A DNA stretch of 64,000 nt from the NCBI GenBank assembly GCA_900660155.1, contig CABFPE010000200.1, positions 286,290 through 350,289 on the forward strand, read 5' to 3'. Positions within the stretch are counted from its first letter, which is position 1. Every line of letters begins with the position of its first letter. This document shows, in pieces, positions 12,601 through 23,139 of this stretch. A model generated the notes under the pieces. The model had not been told where the DNA came from and made no database searches. It saw only the letters and a program-made list of their open reading frames with translations. The stretch is from Hofstenia miamia (Eukaryota > Xenacoelomorpha > Acoela > Hofsteniidae). The translations under genes and the position numbers were made by a program.

Positions 12601-13374
12601 TCACTTTAGTGGAATGTTTTCTTCAATAATCGCAAACAACTGTTCATACCAGAATTTAACGTAGTCTGTATTAGCATCGGTGCTACAAAATGAGAAAAAC
12701 GAGGTTGATAATGAAAGAGCAATTGACACGGCAACAGTCTGTGAGTATGAATACAATTTATCGTTGTTGTTATGAGAAATTTCAAGAATGCTATCCTTAT
12801 TTACTAAAAAAAGAGAAGTAAAAACAATGACTGCATGATTTGAAAATCTATCTATAGGGGGTATTGTATGGACAATATTTATGATCTGAGAATCACTCAT
12901 GATGAAATCAAGAGTGTTTCCACTGATGTGTGTTGGAAAAGATCAGGAAAATTTAAATCGCCACATATTAAGATGGATGTATTCTCCAACCGAATAGATT
13001 TTGTCCTTGGCATATAAAACAAAAGCGAATCTACAATATAATAAATAATCAACAATATCAGAAGCGAGTGGGCAGGAGAAGACCGGCATGGGCATCAAAT
13101 TGCAGAATTGTAGAGCAAGCAAATTGAACGTCATCCTGTATTTCAATACTGACACATTTTAGGTCTGCATCGCATAAAATTAAGCAACCTCCAATCTCTT
13201 TAGATGCAGTCCTGTCAGCTCTAGATACCATTTGCAAAGATGATTTTGGGAAAATGTCATTAGAAACCAAGTTTCGGTAATAAACGCAATGTCACAATTT
13301 AACGAGCATAGTAGTTTATGTAACTTCAGTCTCCTTTCAATAGAAATACAGCTGTGGCCAAAACAATAGAGCAC
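12601..13374 (-). pseudogene. Endonuclease region of a non-LTR retrotransposon, decayed
   Basis: Read on the minus strand, the sequence starts near 13374 with LHKLLCSLNCDIAFITETWF, the typical early motif of AP-type endonucleases of jockey/CR1-like LINEs (TETW). A GGCLIL segment follows, then a GDLNFPDLF segment near 12955 corresponding to the GDFN catalytic motif. The tail (12601-12900) runs through the SDHAVI-like region (here FSNHAVIVF) into the linker. The pieces are in different frames, so the open reading frame is broken. No reverse transcriptase follows; the LINE is a fragment. Confidence 0.7.
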
Positions 13375-13562
13375 CTATTAATTTTTAGAAATTTTAATCA
13401 TATTTGCTATTAAAAAGCGTGTAAGCGCATAATTTTTACCTCTAAGATTTCTCTGAAATCTTGGTTTTTTACTTCTTGCGGGTGCAGTTTTTATTGTAAT
13501 GGGTTGAAATTTTGTGTGAACATTATAAATATAAGTTTGCATACTCAGCTAGATAAAATAAA

Positions 13563-14136
13563 ATTTTTTGTTCACAAAAACTTCAAGGGCGGGGAATCCG
13601 CAGCAAAACTGGCAATAGGTGTGAAGTAACCAATGCCATTTTTAGAAATAATGAGCAACTTTCAAGACCTGAGACTGAAATTTATATTCTAATTTTAAGC
13701 CTGAGCCTAAAATAAGGCCTCAAAAACAGTCTACTTTTTTACTATTTTTGCATGCCACACATAAACTAAAGACCATAATGTCAATTTTGTTATAGGTATG
13801 GATTTGGGAACTAATTTACTTATAGTTGCCAAAATTTGGTGTAGATACTATGAAATTCAACATAGCTACTTGACTATTAAAGATGGCCACATCTAATTAT
13901 GCATAGAGTTATGCAATATAGTCTGCTATAAATATGCAAAATTATTTTACTTTTTGGCTAATATTGTCTGAGCATTGAAGTCTTAAAATTTTGTAAAAAT
14001 TTTTTCACAACAACCTCAGGGGGTCCACACCAAAACTGGCAAATTGTGAAAATTAACCAAAGCAATTTTTAGAAATAAATTTAGAAGTGATTTTAAGAAC
14101 CTAAGCCTGATTCAACATTCCAACTTTAAGCCTGAA
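13563..14136. repeat. Two diverged direct repeats about 430 bp apart
   Basis: The stretch at about 13570-13710 and the stretch at about 14005-14136 share the same order of words: TTCACAA, a G-run, CAAAACTGGCAA, GTGAA, TTTTTAGAAATAA, then AAGCCTGA and CTAAAA. They are clearly diverged, so this is an old tandem duplication with a unit of roughly 430 bp. No protein was recognised in either unit. Confidence 0.6.
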
Positions 14137-14216
14137 CTTAAAAGACGCTGTGCTTTCTAAAATGCATAGATGACATATAGTAGCGGGATAATATATTAGT
14201 AATATTCATTAAAATT

Positions 14217-14289
14217 TGTTCAAGTGGTGCAGTGGTTAGGATGCCAGAGTCAGGCCAGAGAGGTAATGGGTTCAAGCCCAGCAATGGGC
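14217..14289 (+). ncRNA. tRNA-derived SINE head (A and B boxes)
   Basis: TGGTGCAGTGG at 14225-14235 fits the RNA polymerase III A box consensus, and GGTTCAAGCCC at 14269-14279 fits the B box, at normal tRNA spacing. The anticodon loop lacks the invariant T33 and the T stem is not fully paired, so this is unlikely to be a working tRNA. It is best read as the 5' head of a tRNA-derived SINE or as a tRNA pseudogene. No second copy was noticed in the window. Confidence 0.6.
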
Positions 14290-15189
14290 AAAATTTTTCT
14301 TGTGTCTTAAAATGCTTTAGGAAATATTTAGCAATGTCTGACAACATTTTGTAGCATAAAGTTGGACGTCTTAATAATAAAAAATAATGTATGCTTTAAA
14401 ATGATTACTTTAGTACTAGCACACAAAGTCTAATGTAATATATTTCAAATTTTGATTTCCCAAGTAAACGAACCTTCCACTTTTGTAGCTCATCTTTAGA
14501 TGAGTTACTAAGAAAAAGGTGAGTGAAACGAGCCTTTTGAGTGTGTCTTTCAAATTTCACAGACCTCTTGATCACAATTCAAAGGATACACCAAAATCAC
14601 TCCTGTAGAAGTTCATACCGTTAGCAAAAATAAGTTTTTCCTTCTTTTTCTTTTTCATACTTTAACACTATATTCACACAATTTGAATGACTGAGCAATT
14701 ACACATCGTTTGTTCCATTCTGTGGCAAGGTCAACTATGATTGGACGAGAGTAATTTGCTTTAGGGCCTCTTGTACGGTATGTTATTCCAAGGTATTGAA
14801 TCTAACCCAAGATAAGATAACATGTCCTTTACCGAAAGTTCATTGTTCCTAAGCTTTGCACTTGGTCTCAAATTACCGTTCGGCTCTGTGAGACCAATAA
14901 TCTTGGTTGTAACCTTGGTAAGGTTAGGAATTCAAAGCTTACTATCAAAAATGTTAATACCGTTTTAGAGATCTTTAAGTATATGGTTGCATTTCGAATA
15001 GGTATCTGCAAAACTTGATTTTTATCAGTTATAAGCGTTGAATGGAGCTTTTCCCCATCCAACAAAAGAGTTTGATTTTTGATAGAATATAAAACAAATT
15101 CCTTCTTTTTCGCAGAGACACAATCATTTCACAGCGTAATAAAGTGATCTGGATATTTTTTTAACAGAGTCAAAACTTCAAGTTTGAAA

Positions 15190-15976
15190 ACCGATGCATG
15201 ATTTAGTCATATCATATGTAGCATAACATACATTACATTGATAGGATTGTTCTTTCTCTAAAAAATTCTTTTCGCAAAACTTGCAATTATTAGAAATACC
15301 AGTACAGTGTTGTTGCAAATCAGAAACTTCGCTAATGTAACTGCTAACACATTTCCAAACTGAACTGCCTCAAGGAATGCTGTACAGGATAGATAGCAAT
15401 CTTCGGTGAAAAAGAATATATTTCATTAATGAATTCTGAAAATTACACCCACATTTTTCACCTCTGTTGATACTTTTCCATCAGCTACAAAGGAAAAAGC
15501 TGTTCTACAAAATGCTTGATACAGCTCACGTCATTATCAAGCACTTTTTGAGCAACATTTTTTATTGCATTAAGAAGTCTACATGCTCCTCGTTCATCGG
15601 GTTGAACATATCTTAAGAAAAACCACAGAAACTACGTTGCTCTAGTAAATTATTTTTGCTAAGACAATGACATTGTCAATTTTCATTCGATCAATCAAGT
15701 GAAAATGCATTCCTGTTTAACAGCTTCCTTAAACGATGTGAGATGAGACGTGACAATGGCTGGCAATAGCTTCCTCGGAATTTTTGGAGTTAGTCTTGTG
15801 ACAGTCAGAAAACAGCATATAACAAACAACCTTTGAAGACCAACTATATCTGGAAAGTCATAATTAGAGAATAAATTAAGCTGACTAGCACCTCACTTTC
15901 TTAGACAATTGCCAGTCTATTGTGGTTGCTTCATCAGAATTATTTGTTGACGGTAGTGCTGACATTTTTGTCTATC
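15190..15976 (-). pseudogene. Decayed coding remnant with a PHD-like cysteine cluster
   Basis: On the minus strand several broken frames read like real protein: MSALPSTNNSDEATTIDW near 15976, a segment RYVQPDERGACRLLNAIK near 15600, and near 15300-15195 a cysteine pattern CxxC (NCKFCEKNF) followed by QCNVCYATYDMTKSCIGF. The last resembles the second half of a PHD zinc finger (CxxC, aromatic, Cys-Ile-Gly), with the usual His replaced. Stops and frameshifts interrupt it. It may come from a transposon-encoded protein; I do not recognise the family. Confidence 0.3.
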
Positions 15977-16945
15977 CAAGAAAGGTTTCTGCTTAAGCCG
16001 TGCTAATAGAGACAGAAATGTAAGGAAAAACTAAAAAACTCAGTAACTTTTGAGAACTGTAATTACTTTTGGATCCCAAATTATCAAACTATAATACGAG
16101 AAAATAGAATTTAAAACCAAGCTATGTAATTAATAAGATTTATAATGGAATTGAAAATTTAAAATCAGCTTCGACGATCAAAATTCCAAGTTTCACAACT
16201 CTTACAGCTTTACGATTTGGTTTTAATGATCTGCGGTCAGCCTTATTATCACTTTGCGCATTTTACCGTCATTTTGGATCATGTGATATACCACAAAATA
16301 TATTTACATTTTTGTGTAAATCAACTAACATGCATCCGCTTGATGGCATAAAACATGATTTAATAAATACAACAAGAAACGTGTGAAATAATTTTAATCA
16401 AATTCGTACCAAATGATCAAGTATGCATACGTTAACAAGCACCTCTCATTGTTTATGACTCAGAGCAAATTTCAACGGTTAATAAGCTACACTTCCTTAC
16501 TGTAAGTATTATATTACACAAATGCACATTTTTTCTTTTTAACCTTTTAACGACTGTTGGGTAAAAAATTACCCCATTCAGACCTTCTAATGCGAATTGC
16601 TCAGTGAAATTTTATTACCAGATTTTAGGAGATCTTCACATGGAATGCCTTGTGTCTTTCTACTATATGATTTGATTTTTCAAAGTGTCATATTTGCAGG
16701 AAAATACATTTCAAAACTCAGTGACGTTAAGTACCACTGGTGTAAAAATTTACCCCTGGATATGTTAAGCCCATAATTACTTATTTATAAATTTTCTGAC
16801 TATGTACAATTAAATGTAAATATTAGAACAGTACAATTATTGTGCTATTATGCTATGAGAAGCCTCTTGATCTAGAATATTCATTACAATTTCCATGCAT
16901 TTTGTTCTTCAATATATTAGTTTGCTATCTTCAATTTATTACAAA

Positions 16946-17019
16946 ATGAACAGGCCCCAAAGAGCTGCAGCATCACAGACAATTGATTTTCTATTTGCTG
17001 TCAATGAAGGCTATCCTGA

Positions 17020-17055
<36 letters not shown>

Positions 17056-17825
17056 NNNNNNNNNNNNNNNNNNNNNNNNNNNNNNNNNNNNNNNNNNNNN
17101 NNNNNNNNNNNNNNNNNNNNNNNNNNNNNNNNNNNNNNNNNNNNNNNNNNNNNNNNNNNNNNNNNNNNNNNNNNNNNNNNNNNNNNNNNNNNNNNNNNNN
17201 NNNNNNNNNNNNNNNNNNNNNNNNNNNNNNNNNNNNNNNNNNNNNNNNNNNNNNNNNTATATATATATGCAGCTATATAATTTCAGACAATTTCTTCACA
17301 GCATAGCCTTAGCTCGATCAATTCTTGACTGAAAAATAACATATACACGACTCATTCGTAAAACAATGAGGAGGTCCTTCTCAACGGAGCACGGGATGAG
17401 CACTCTAGCATCTTTGGATTTCAAGATAACTAAATGATTCTTTTATCTACATTGCATTGTAGCATATACGTTGCTGGAGAAGGATAGAACCTCGTATTGT
17501 ACAATAACTGCATATCTAATCAAGCGGTGCGTGATTCCACTCTTGTGGGGAATTGCTCTCGTTGGCCATTTGCAGTGTTTAGCAACATACTAGTTATTGT
17601 TTTATTTCTTAATTTGAATCTAAATTATGCTAATAGTGTGGCACATAAGCGTCGAATTTTTCTGCATAAATTATTCTTATTCTTCCCTTGGCACTAGGAA
17701 TATTTCCCCTAGTTGCTCCTTTGCAGCAATGCCCAAAGCCTGGATCTATCAGTGCTAGAATCACAACACGTAGCCATGTCTGCCCCAGAAGCGAGGATTA
17801 GAAAATAAGTAGGCAGAAACTTTTG
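16946..17825 (+). pseudogene. piggyBac transposase remnant, interrupted by (TA)n and N gap
   Basis: The N terminus MNRPQRAAASQTIDFLFAVN aligns by eye with MERPPRSSALKA of the other piggyBac copy. The frame then runs into (TA)n at 17023-17055, a 202-base N gap and more (TA)n. The C-terminal part reappears at about 17540-17690 as CSRWPFAVFSNILVIVLFLN followed by KRRIFLHKL, the usual RWP...FFNMLDIA...N and KRR motifs of piggyBac. A cysteine-containing stretch near 17740-17815 recalls the C-terminal zinc-binding tail. The catalytic core is absent or hidden in the gap. Confidence 0.7.
17056..17257. other. Assembly gap (202 N) within (TA)n
   Basis: The run of N is bounded on both sides by TA repeats (17023-17055 and 17258-17268), so the missing sequence is probably at least partly (TA)n. 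Confidence 0.95.
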
Positions 17826-18044
17826 TTAGAGTTCAAAAATAGTTTCTAATAATTATTAGTCTTTCTAATGAAACAAAACTATAGTTCTAAATTGAATGGA
17901 TATAAATATCCCATGTAATTACTTAAGTTGTACTCTTCTATATCCTTTTGGTTGCAATGTAGAAAATATACTTAATTTTTTTTCATTTAAAGTAGCAAAA
18001 ATACCATTTAACAATGCTGGGGTAAAAAGTTCCCCCAGCGGTCG

Positions 18045-18807
18045 AAGACTAGGGATGAATGGCGGACTCTAATATTTCTTCTTTTAGCATCTATTCCTTA
18101 CATTGATATAGAAAAAATATTTTTTAGTTTTTATGCATTAATTTATTTTTGTATTTTAATCATACAATGTATAGTTATGCAAAAATTGTACTTTCTTTAA
18201 AAGTTTCCACAAATACTTCTCATAAAAGCAATATCAAAATTTATATTTGAGTAGTGGTCGATCATTACAAAGTTTTTTGCAGATCTGAAAAATTATAATG
18301 TAAAGAATTTTGAGTCTGTCTGCTGAAATTGCTCTACTGTCGTATTAAATTTACTGTGATAAGGCTGCAACTATTCAAATCAAATGTCTTTTTTGAGGTG
18401 AACATTGACCTATATTGTGCATCAAATGCTGGTAATTTATGTCTATAAATTACATTTTTGAAAATCATTTGCAATTTTTGCCTTAAAACCCTTAAAAACA
18501 TTCTCCTGGTCTTTATGGCTGTAGTTTTTGGAATTGACTAAATTGTCCTTAATTTCTACTTAATCAAGTTTGTACATAAGTGATAGATGTCTAAATATTT
18601 TGATTTTTTAGTCAATAATAATTTATGTATACACAGAAATTTTAAACAATATTAAAGTTAATGTATTTGTGTTCAGTATACAGTTTGCTTTTGCATAATG
18701 ATCGAATTGCAATTGGGCTGGGCTCGAGTCATGTTCCATTGCTTATGGACGTGGCCTGGGATTGGATTTTATCTGGACAGTGTATATATATATATATATA
18801 TTTATAT
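18045..18807. other. Non-coding stretch ending in (TA)n
   Basis: No gene is seen. The stretch ends with a (TA)n tract at about 18781-18800 that lies only eight bases from the end of the hAT element beginning at 18808. The 70-residue frame at 18698-18910 is translated microsatellite plus transposon end. Confidence 0.5.
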
Positions 18808-20319
18808 TAGGGTTGTCACTTTGACTGAGAATTATCATGTCATGGCATGTCATGCTGTTAAAAATTATCATGTCATGTTTTATCCTGTTTTATCATGTAA
18901 TTTTTATTAAGCAGATATATCAATATGATATTGGATAACCCGGGTTATTCTTCGCTAATTACTTAACAGAATTATAAGAAATCATTAAAACATTACAATG
19001 TTTTCCAATTTCGTAAACAGCAAAGTATATTTATGTTCTCATCATCGAGTGAAGCCCTTGTTTTGCTAACAACAAAACCACTGGAAGAAAATAATCTCTC
19101 ACACGGAACGCTCATTGCCGAGATACTAAGAGTTTTTTGTGCTAGAGAAGCAATGTACGGATATAAAGAGCAGTTTTCTTCCCACCATTTCAGTGGATCC
19201 CCATCTATATCCTGTTTAATGGATTGGTATCGTCGAATTTCTTTAGCAATACGTTCTGAAGCTGCTACTAACACACTTTCGTCTTGGTAATCAAAGTCTC
19301 ATTGTTCCCACTCATACCGACTTTGTTTGGCAACAGAATTTGTAGGAGTAATATCTTCACTTCTAAAGTTATCCGGAGAAACTTCAAATGCAATTTACTG
19401 CCACAAAGATTCACGCTCAGCTTTGGTAAAGCAATTCAATTTCTTAAAGCAAATATCCATGGGAGTTGCCAATTAGACCAGGCGTAACGTGCTGGAAAGA
19501 GACAAATATATTCGTCGCTTGAAATCATTTAGTACATGCTGCTTGAAGTCATGCATATATGGAGGATCATCTTCTTGAGATCGCAATCGATGTCGCAGCA
19601 TCACCAACGTTTGAAACACAACACCTTTGATGCTAATTGACATGATTTGAGCACGGATATAAAAAGTTTGATTTTATAGTAATCAAAATCCACCAGGCTG
19701 CCATAAATGTTTTCAATATTACTCTGCAAAGCATTAATGCTGATGACGATAACAATCCAGTTGACGTTTCAGAATGCATAGTTTTGTAATGATATTTTAA
19801 AGCAGTATTGCCAGAATTATGATTATGTTTATAACGCGTATAACATTTAGTGCAAAATACAGAATCTTTTTCTTTGTAGTAGAACTTATCTTCAAATGCG
19901 CCCGCCATGGGTCGTGTTCCATTGCCAGACATGTGTAAACTACACTACGTATTAACCGACAATTGGAAAGAATGATAAAACAAATTTATTCTTGTTGAAT
20001 TATGAAGGAGTAATTTATTCAAATAATTTCAGATTGCGGGAAAATTTTTTAGCTGTTACAGTATTTACAATCACATTGAACAAACTATTAAAACTTTTCC
20101 AACAAGGCGTAAATAATTTACTTTAGAGATTCGATTGCATTGCAATCAATATACAAAACTAATTAAATTTCTCCTAAAATTTGTACAGAAAATTATCATG
20201 CTTTTCATGTTTTATCATGTAAAATAAATTTATCATGTTTTATCATGTCATGACATGTTTTTTCATGATTTACATGTCATGCTTTATCATGCTGAATATC
20301 ATGTCATGATACAGCCCTA
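18808..20319 (-). mobile_element. Internally deleted hAT element, copy 1
   Basis: The ends are TAGGGTTGT (18808) and, in reverse complement from 20319, TAGGGCTGT. Subterminal regions are packed with CATGACATG and ATCATGTTTTATCATG motifs on both sides, which look like transposase-binding repeats. The coding strand is minus. The 1512-bp body is nearly identical to 57301-58810. No 8-bp target duplication is found: the left flank is the end of a TA-rich microsatellite (atttatat) and the right flank is gttcgcag. One flank has therefore been rearranged or misassembled. Confidence 0.85.
18993..19932 (-). pseudogene. hAT transposase with BED finger and C-terminal domain only (copy 1)
   Basis: From the ATG at 19930-19932 a BED-type zinc finger is encoded (FCTKCYTRYKHNHN ... 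ALKYHYKTMH). The frame ends near 19633. After an unreadable middle, the hAT dimerisation domain appears at 19274-18993 with WWEENCSLYPYIASLAQKTL, SVPCERLFSSSG and LDDENINILCCLRNW. The DDE catalytic core that should separate these is missing in both copies, so they descend from one internally deleted element. A truncated DNA-binding protein could still be made from the N-terminal frame, but this is inference. Confidence 0.8.
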
Positions 20320-20405
20320 GTTCGCAGTTAATACTTTTGTTGATAAACTCATTAAATCTAAAAAAATTGTAGGTTTGAACCTATTCGGTTTTCTCACACA
20401 CATTG

Positions 20406-20476
20406 GGTGCGTTCGCGCAACGCACCGGTTTTGCACTAAGTGTCAACTAGAGCATTCGCGCATCCACCGGTTTGCA
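20406..20476. repeat. GC-rich direct repeat with an internal hairpin
   Basis: Two copies of GC(G/A)TTCGCGCA...CACCGGTTT(T)GCA lie at 20409-20435 and 20452-20476. The first overlaps an 8-bp inverted repeat GGTGCGTT / AACGCACC (20406-20426). The block is rich in CpG in an otherwise AT-rich window. It resembles a transposon terminus but no partner end was found. Confidence 0.5.
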
Positions 20477-20643
20477 TTTTCAGTGCCCACTGAAACCCAA
20501 CTGTAAACAGCGGAAAGGTTTGTTTACTTAACAATTAAATTTCGTGCACACTACATTCGCGGTGGCAGCGGTAGTCAACCTAATTTACTCTTAGCCAATC
20601 AAATGTTGCTTATTAACAAGCTCGTTTCTTATTCGCCTATTAN

Positions 20644-20679
<36 letters not shown>

Positions 20680-22456
20680 CTAGGAATTTATATGAAAAAA
20701 ATAACATTTTTTTAAATTTTAAAAATGACATCATTGGCAATGCAAAAGATTATTGGTATAGGTGTAAATTTCAGTCTCAAGGTAATTTACACATTTATTG
20801 TTTACTTTGGATAGAAAATAGGGCAGGTGAAACCGAATTTGAATTAAGCAGTGTTATTGATTTAATAATAACAGTTGATGAAAATTTGACCATGATTTAA
20901 TGCAGTTTCCAAAATTTCATTGCAGCCTTCCTTTCTTATCAGAGAAACTAAAAGTTCCTATCGATAAGACTACAATGATGACAATGCAAATGATTGAAAT
21001 AGAAAAAGTCAATTTTAGTCAAGTTATGATCAAAATCAAGAATTTTTTTGTGAAATAAATGTTGACCAAAAATAAAATTTTGGTACAATATCTGACATCT
21101 TTTTAAAGAACCTATATTATATTTTAAGAGACCCATTATCCAATATTATGCCAACAATTATAGTGAAAATTTCTTGAAAATGTGGATGGATCTTTCGTTT
21201 TAGATGCATTTCAATGTTCTTCTTACATTGTAAATTGTTTCAAGAAAATCGAGTAGTTCTAAAAGAAATTAAAAAAACCACTAAAAATCGGAATAAAATA
21301 AATTTCAAAAAATATAAGCACAACAAGACTTTCAATTCGCTATCTATTAGAAGTGTCATACAATGTAGTCTACAAATTTCATTTTTATTAATAAAGATCT
21401 ATTTACAAAAATATTTTTATTATTGAAGAACATGTCCGTCATAAATAAACAGAATGAAAATGATTTAGTTTAAGAAGACATTATAGAATACTATAAATTA
21501 AGATCTATTCAGATAGAAAATGAATGCCTAGCATCCTTTTGTGGAAAACCTGTTTACCATTTTGAAGGGCAAAGATATATACGAAAACGCAATTGCATCA
21601 AAGTGATACGCTATGTCGGATTCTCATAAACTAAAGATGTATAGAATTTTGGTCGTGAATAAAATTATTATATTATGTCTAGAAAAAAAAATTACGGGCA
21701 ATTGCAAAACATTCAAAGAAAAATATCTACTTATCACAAGCAACAATATATTTTTAAGAATTCAAAAAACGTTTAATTGCAGAGAGGGATATGAAACTAC
21801 GATAATGAACAGAAGGTTTTAAATGATGAAACATTTTCCTCTCATTTTGGCTATAACCAAAGTAACTCAATGAATGTGTTTGAAGCAATTGATTCAATCC
21901 AACTAGAATAGTGGCGTAACCACGCCAAGGCCAAGCCTGGCTGGCATCTATCATTTCCTGCAGTTCTGTTGACCTAAATAATTTTTCAAAGTACGTGCAC
22001 ACACAATTTAGTCAATTTTATGCAATCATTAACATTGTTTTCACGATTTGCATTGAAATTCCACAGAGTGAACTTGTATTTCGGAGGTTCGTTCCCAGAC
22101 TAGTAATAGAGATGTTTGATCTAATGTCGGTTTTTGGAAATCATTGATTAGTAAATATTTGAAAATTTCTACCTTCTGTACTTACTATGCCGTAAACGTC
22201 AGTAGTGATCGAAAGGCTATTCTCCAACATAAATCGCATTCTCAATTGAAAAACAATTACTTGTAAAAAATGCACAATTTACCCATTCTTTCTCATGAAC
22301 TGCTCATAACGGACGTAGTACTGAAGTTTTCTAGTAAACATTTTTAAGTAACCTTTTTTGCTACATATTTCGACAAACATTGTCTCGTTTTCAAGCATTT
22401 GGAGAAATGCTTTTTCATTTAGTGATTTTTAACTTTGATTTATGTCTTTGTTTATT
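20477..22456. other. AT-rich non-coding stretch with (TA)n
   Basis: No gene is supported. A (TA)n tract at 20644-20675 is preceded by a single unresolved base (20643). A small hairpin GGCGT-AACC-ACGCC lies near 21913-21926. Predicted frames of 60-80 residues here are Lys/Ile/Asn-rich chance frames. Confidence 0.5.
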
Positions 22457-22641
22457 ACCTCCGCCAAGGAGGTTATGTTTTTGGTAGGGTTAGTTTGTTT
22501 GTCTGTTTGTCTGTTAGCAACTTTACGGAAAAAGTAATAGATGGATTGACCTCAAATTTTCACCAGAGGTGCGTCTCCACCCAAGGAGAAATCCATTAAA
22601 TTTTGGTGCTGATCCGGGGTACACAAGCTGTGTGGCGGAGT
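22457..22641. repeat. Dispersed repeat with CTCCGCCA inverted ends
   Basis: The copy begins ACCTCCGCCAAGGAGGTTAT, continues with a TTTGTTTGTCTGTTTGTCTG stretch and a GGTGCTGATCCGG motif, and ends TGGCGGAG, the reverse complement of CTCCGCCA near its start. From memory this consensus is a widespread interspersed repeat in many aquatic animals; that recollection was not checked. This copy is 185 bp and probably shortened. No coding content. Confidence 0.6.
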
Positions 22642-23139
22642 GTTTTTCTAGTTAATAATGTTTTCTTTGTTGATTTAATGCACACTGCTTCTGCGATTTT
22701 AGTTTAACGATGTTTTATTAGTATGTTAAAATTTTTCAGCTTAGATTCACATCCATGTATATATATAATTAATATTGTAGATGCCTTCTAATCTTGCCAA
22801 TGTATGAACTTGAACATTCATCAAAGTGATAAAAATAATTGATAGTAGAAGACAATAAAATGGATATATGACCTTCATTAGGGAACCTTTCCATGTACTT
22901 TTCTTTGTTCTATGATCTTATTGTTTTCTTCAGTTGTTCTTCTCGTGATTTTATAAATTGTAACTTCCAGTATACTTTTGTTTTGTCTTGATTATGTGTA
23001 GCATTTATATATTGTGTATTATTGGATAAAATTTTCTTATCAATAATCTTAAGAATTAGTTTCTGTGGATATTCATTATTTTTTGAGACCTTTTGTAATT
23101 TTATCTAAACTTCCAGTTAAGACTCAAATATTCGATGGA

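Larger units (their letters stand above)
16551..18044 (+). mobile_element. Decayed piggyBac element 2 (contains assembly gap)
   Basis: The left end follows TTAA (16547-16550) and reads CGACTGTTGGG, then the palindrome GGGTAAAAAATTACCCC. The reverse complement of the right end (18044 downwards) reads CGACCGCTGGGGGAAC then TTTTTACCCC, so the ends are inverted repeats. The expected TTAA after 18044 is AAGA, probably mutated. A second internal palindrome GTGTAAAAATTTACCCC lies about 180 bp inside the left end, the same spacing as in the element at 10814. A transposase start and C terminus are recognisable inside. Confidence 0.7.

Noticed and set aside
14217-14289. Functional tRNA gene
   Set aside because: The anticodon loop lacks T33 and the T stem is incomplete, so a SINE or pseudo-tRNA fits better.
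21908-21930. TAGTGGCGTAACCACGCC as a hAT end
   Set aside because: Single short hairpin without a partner end or target duplication.
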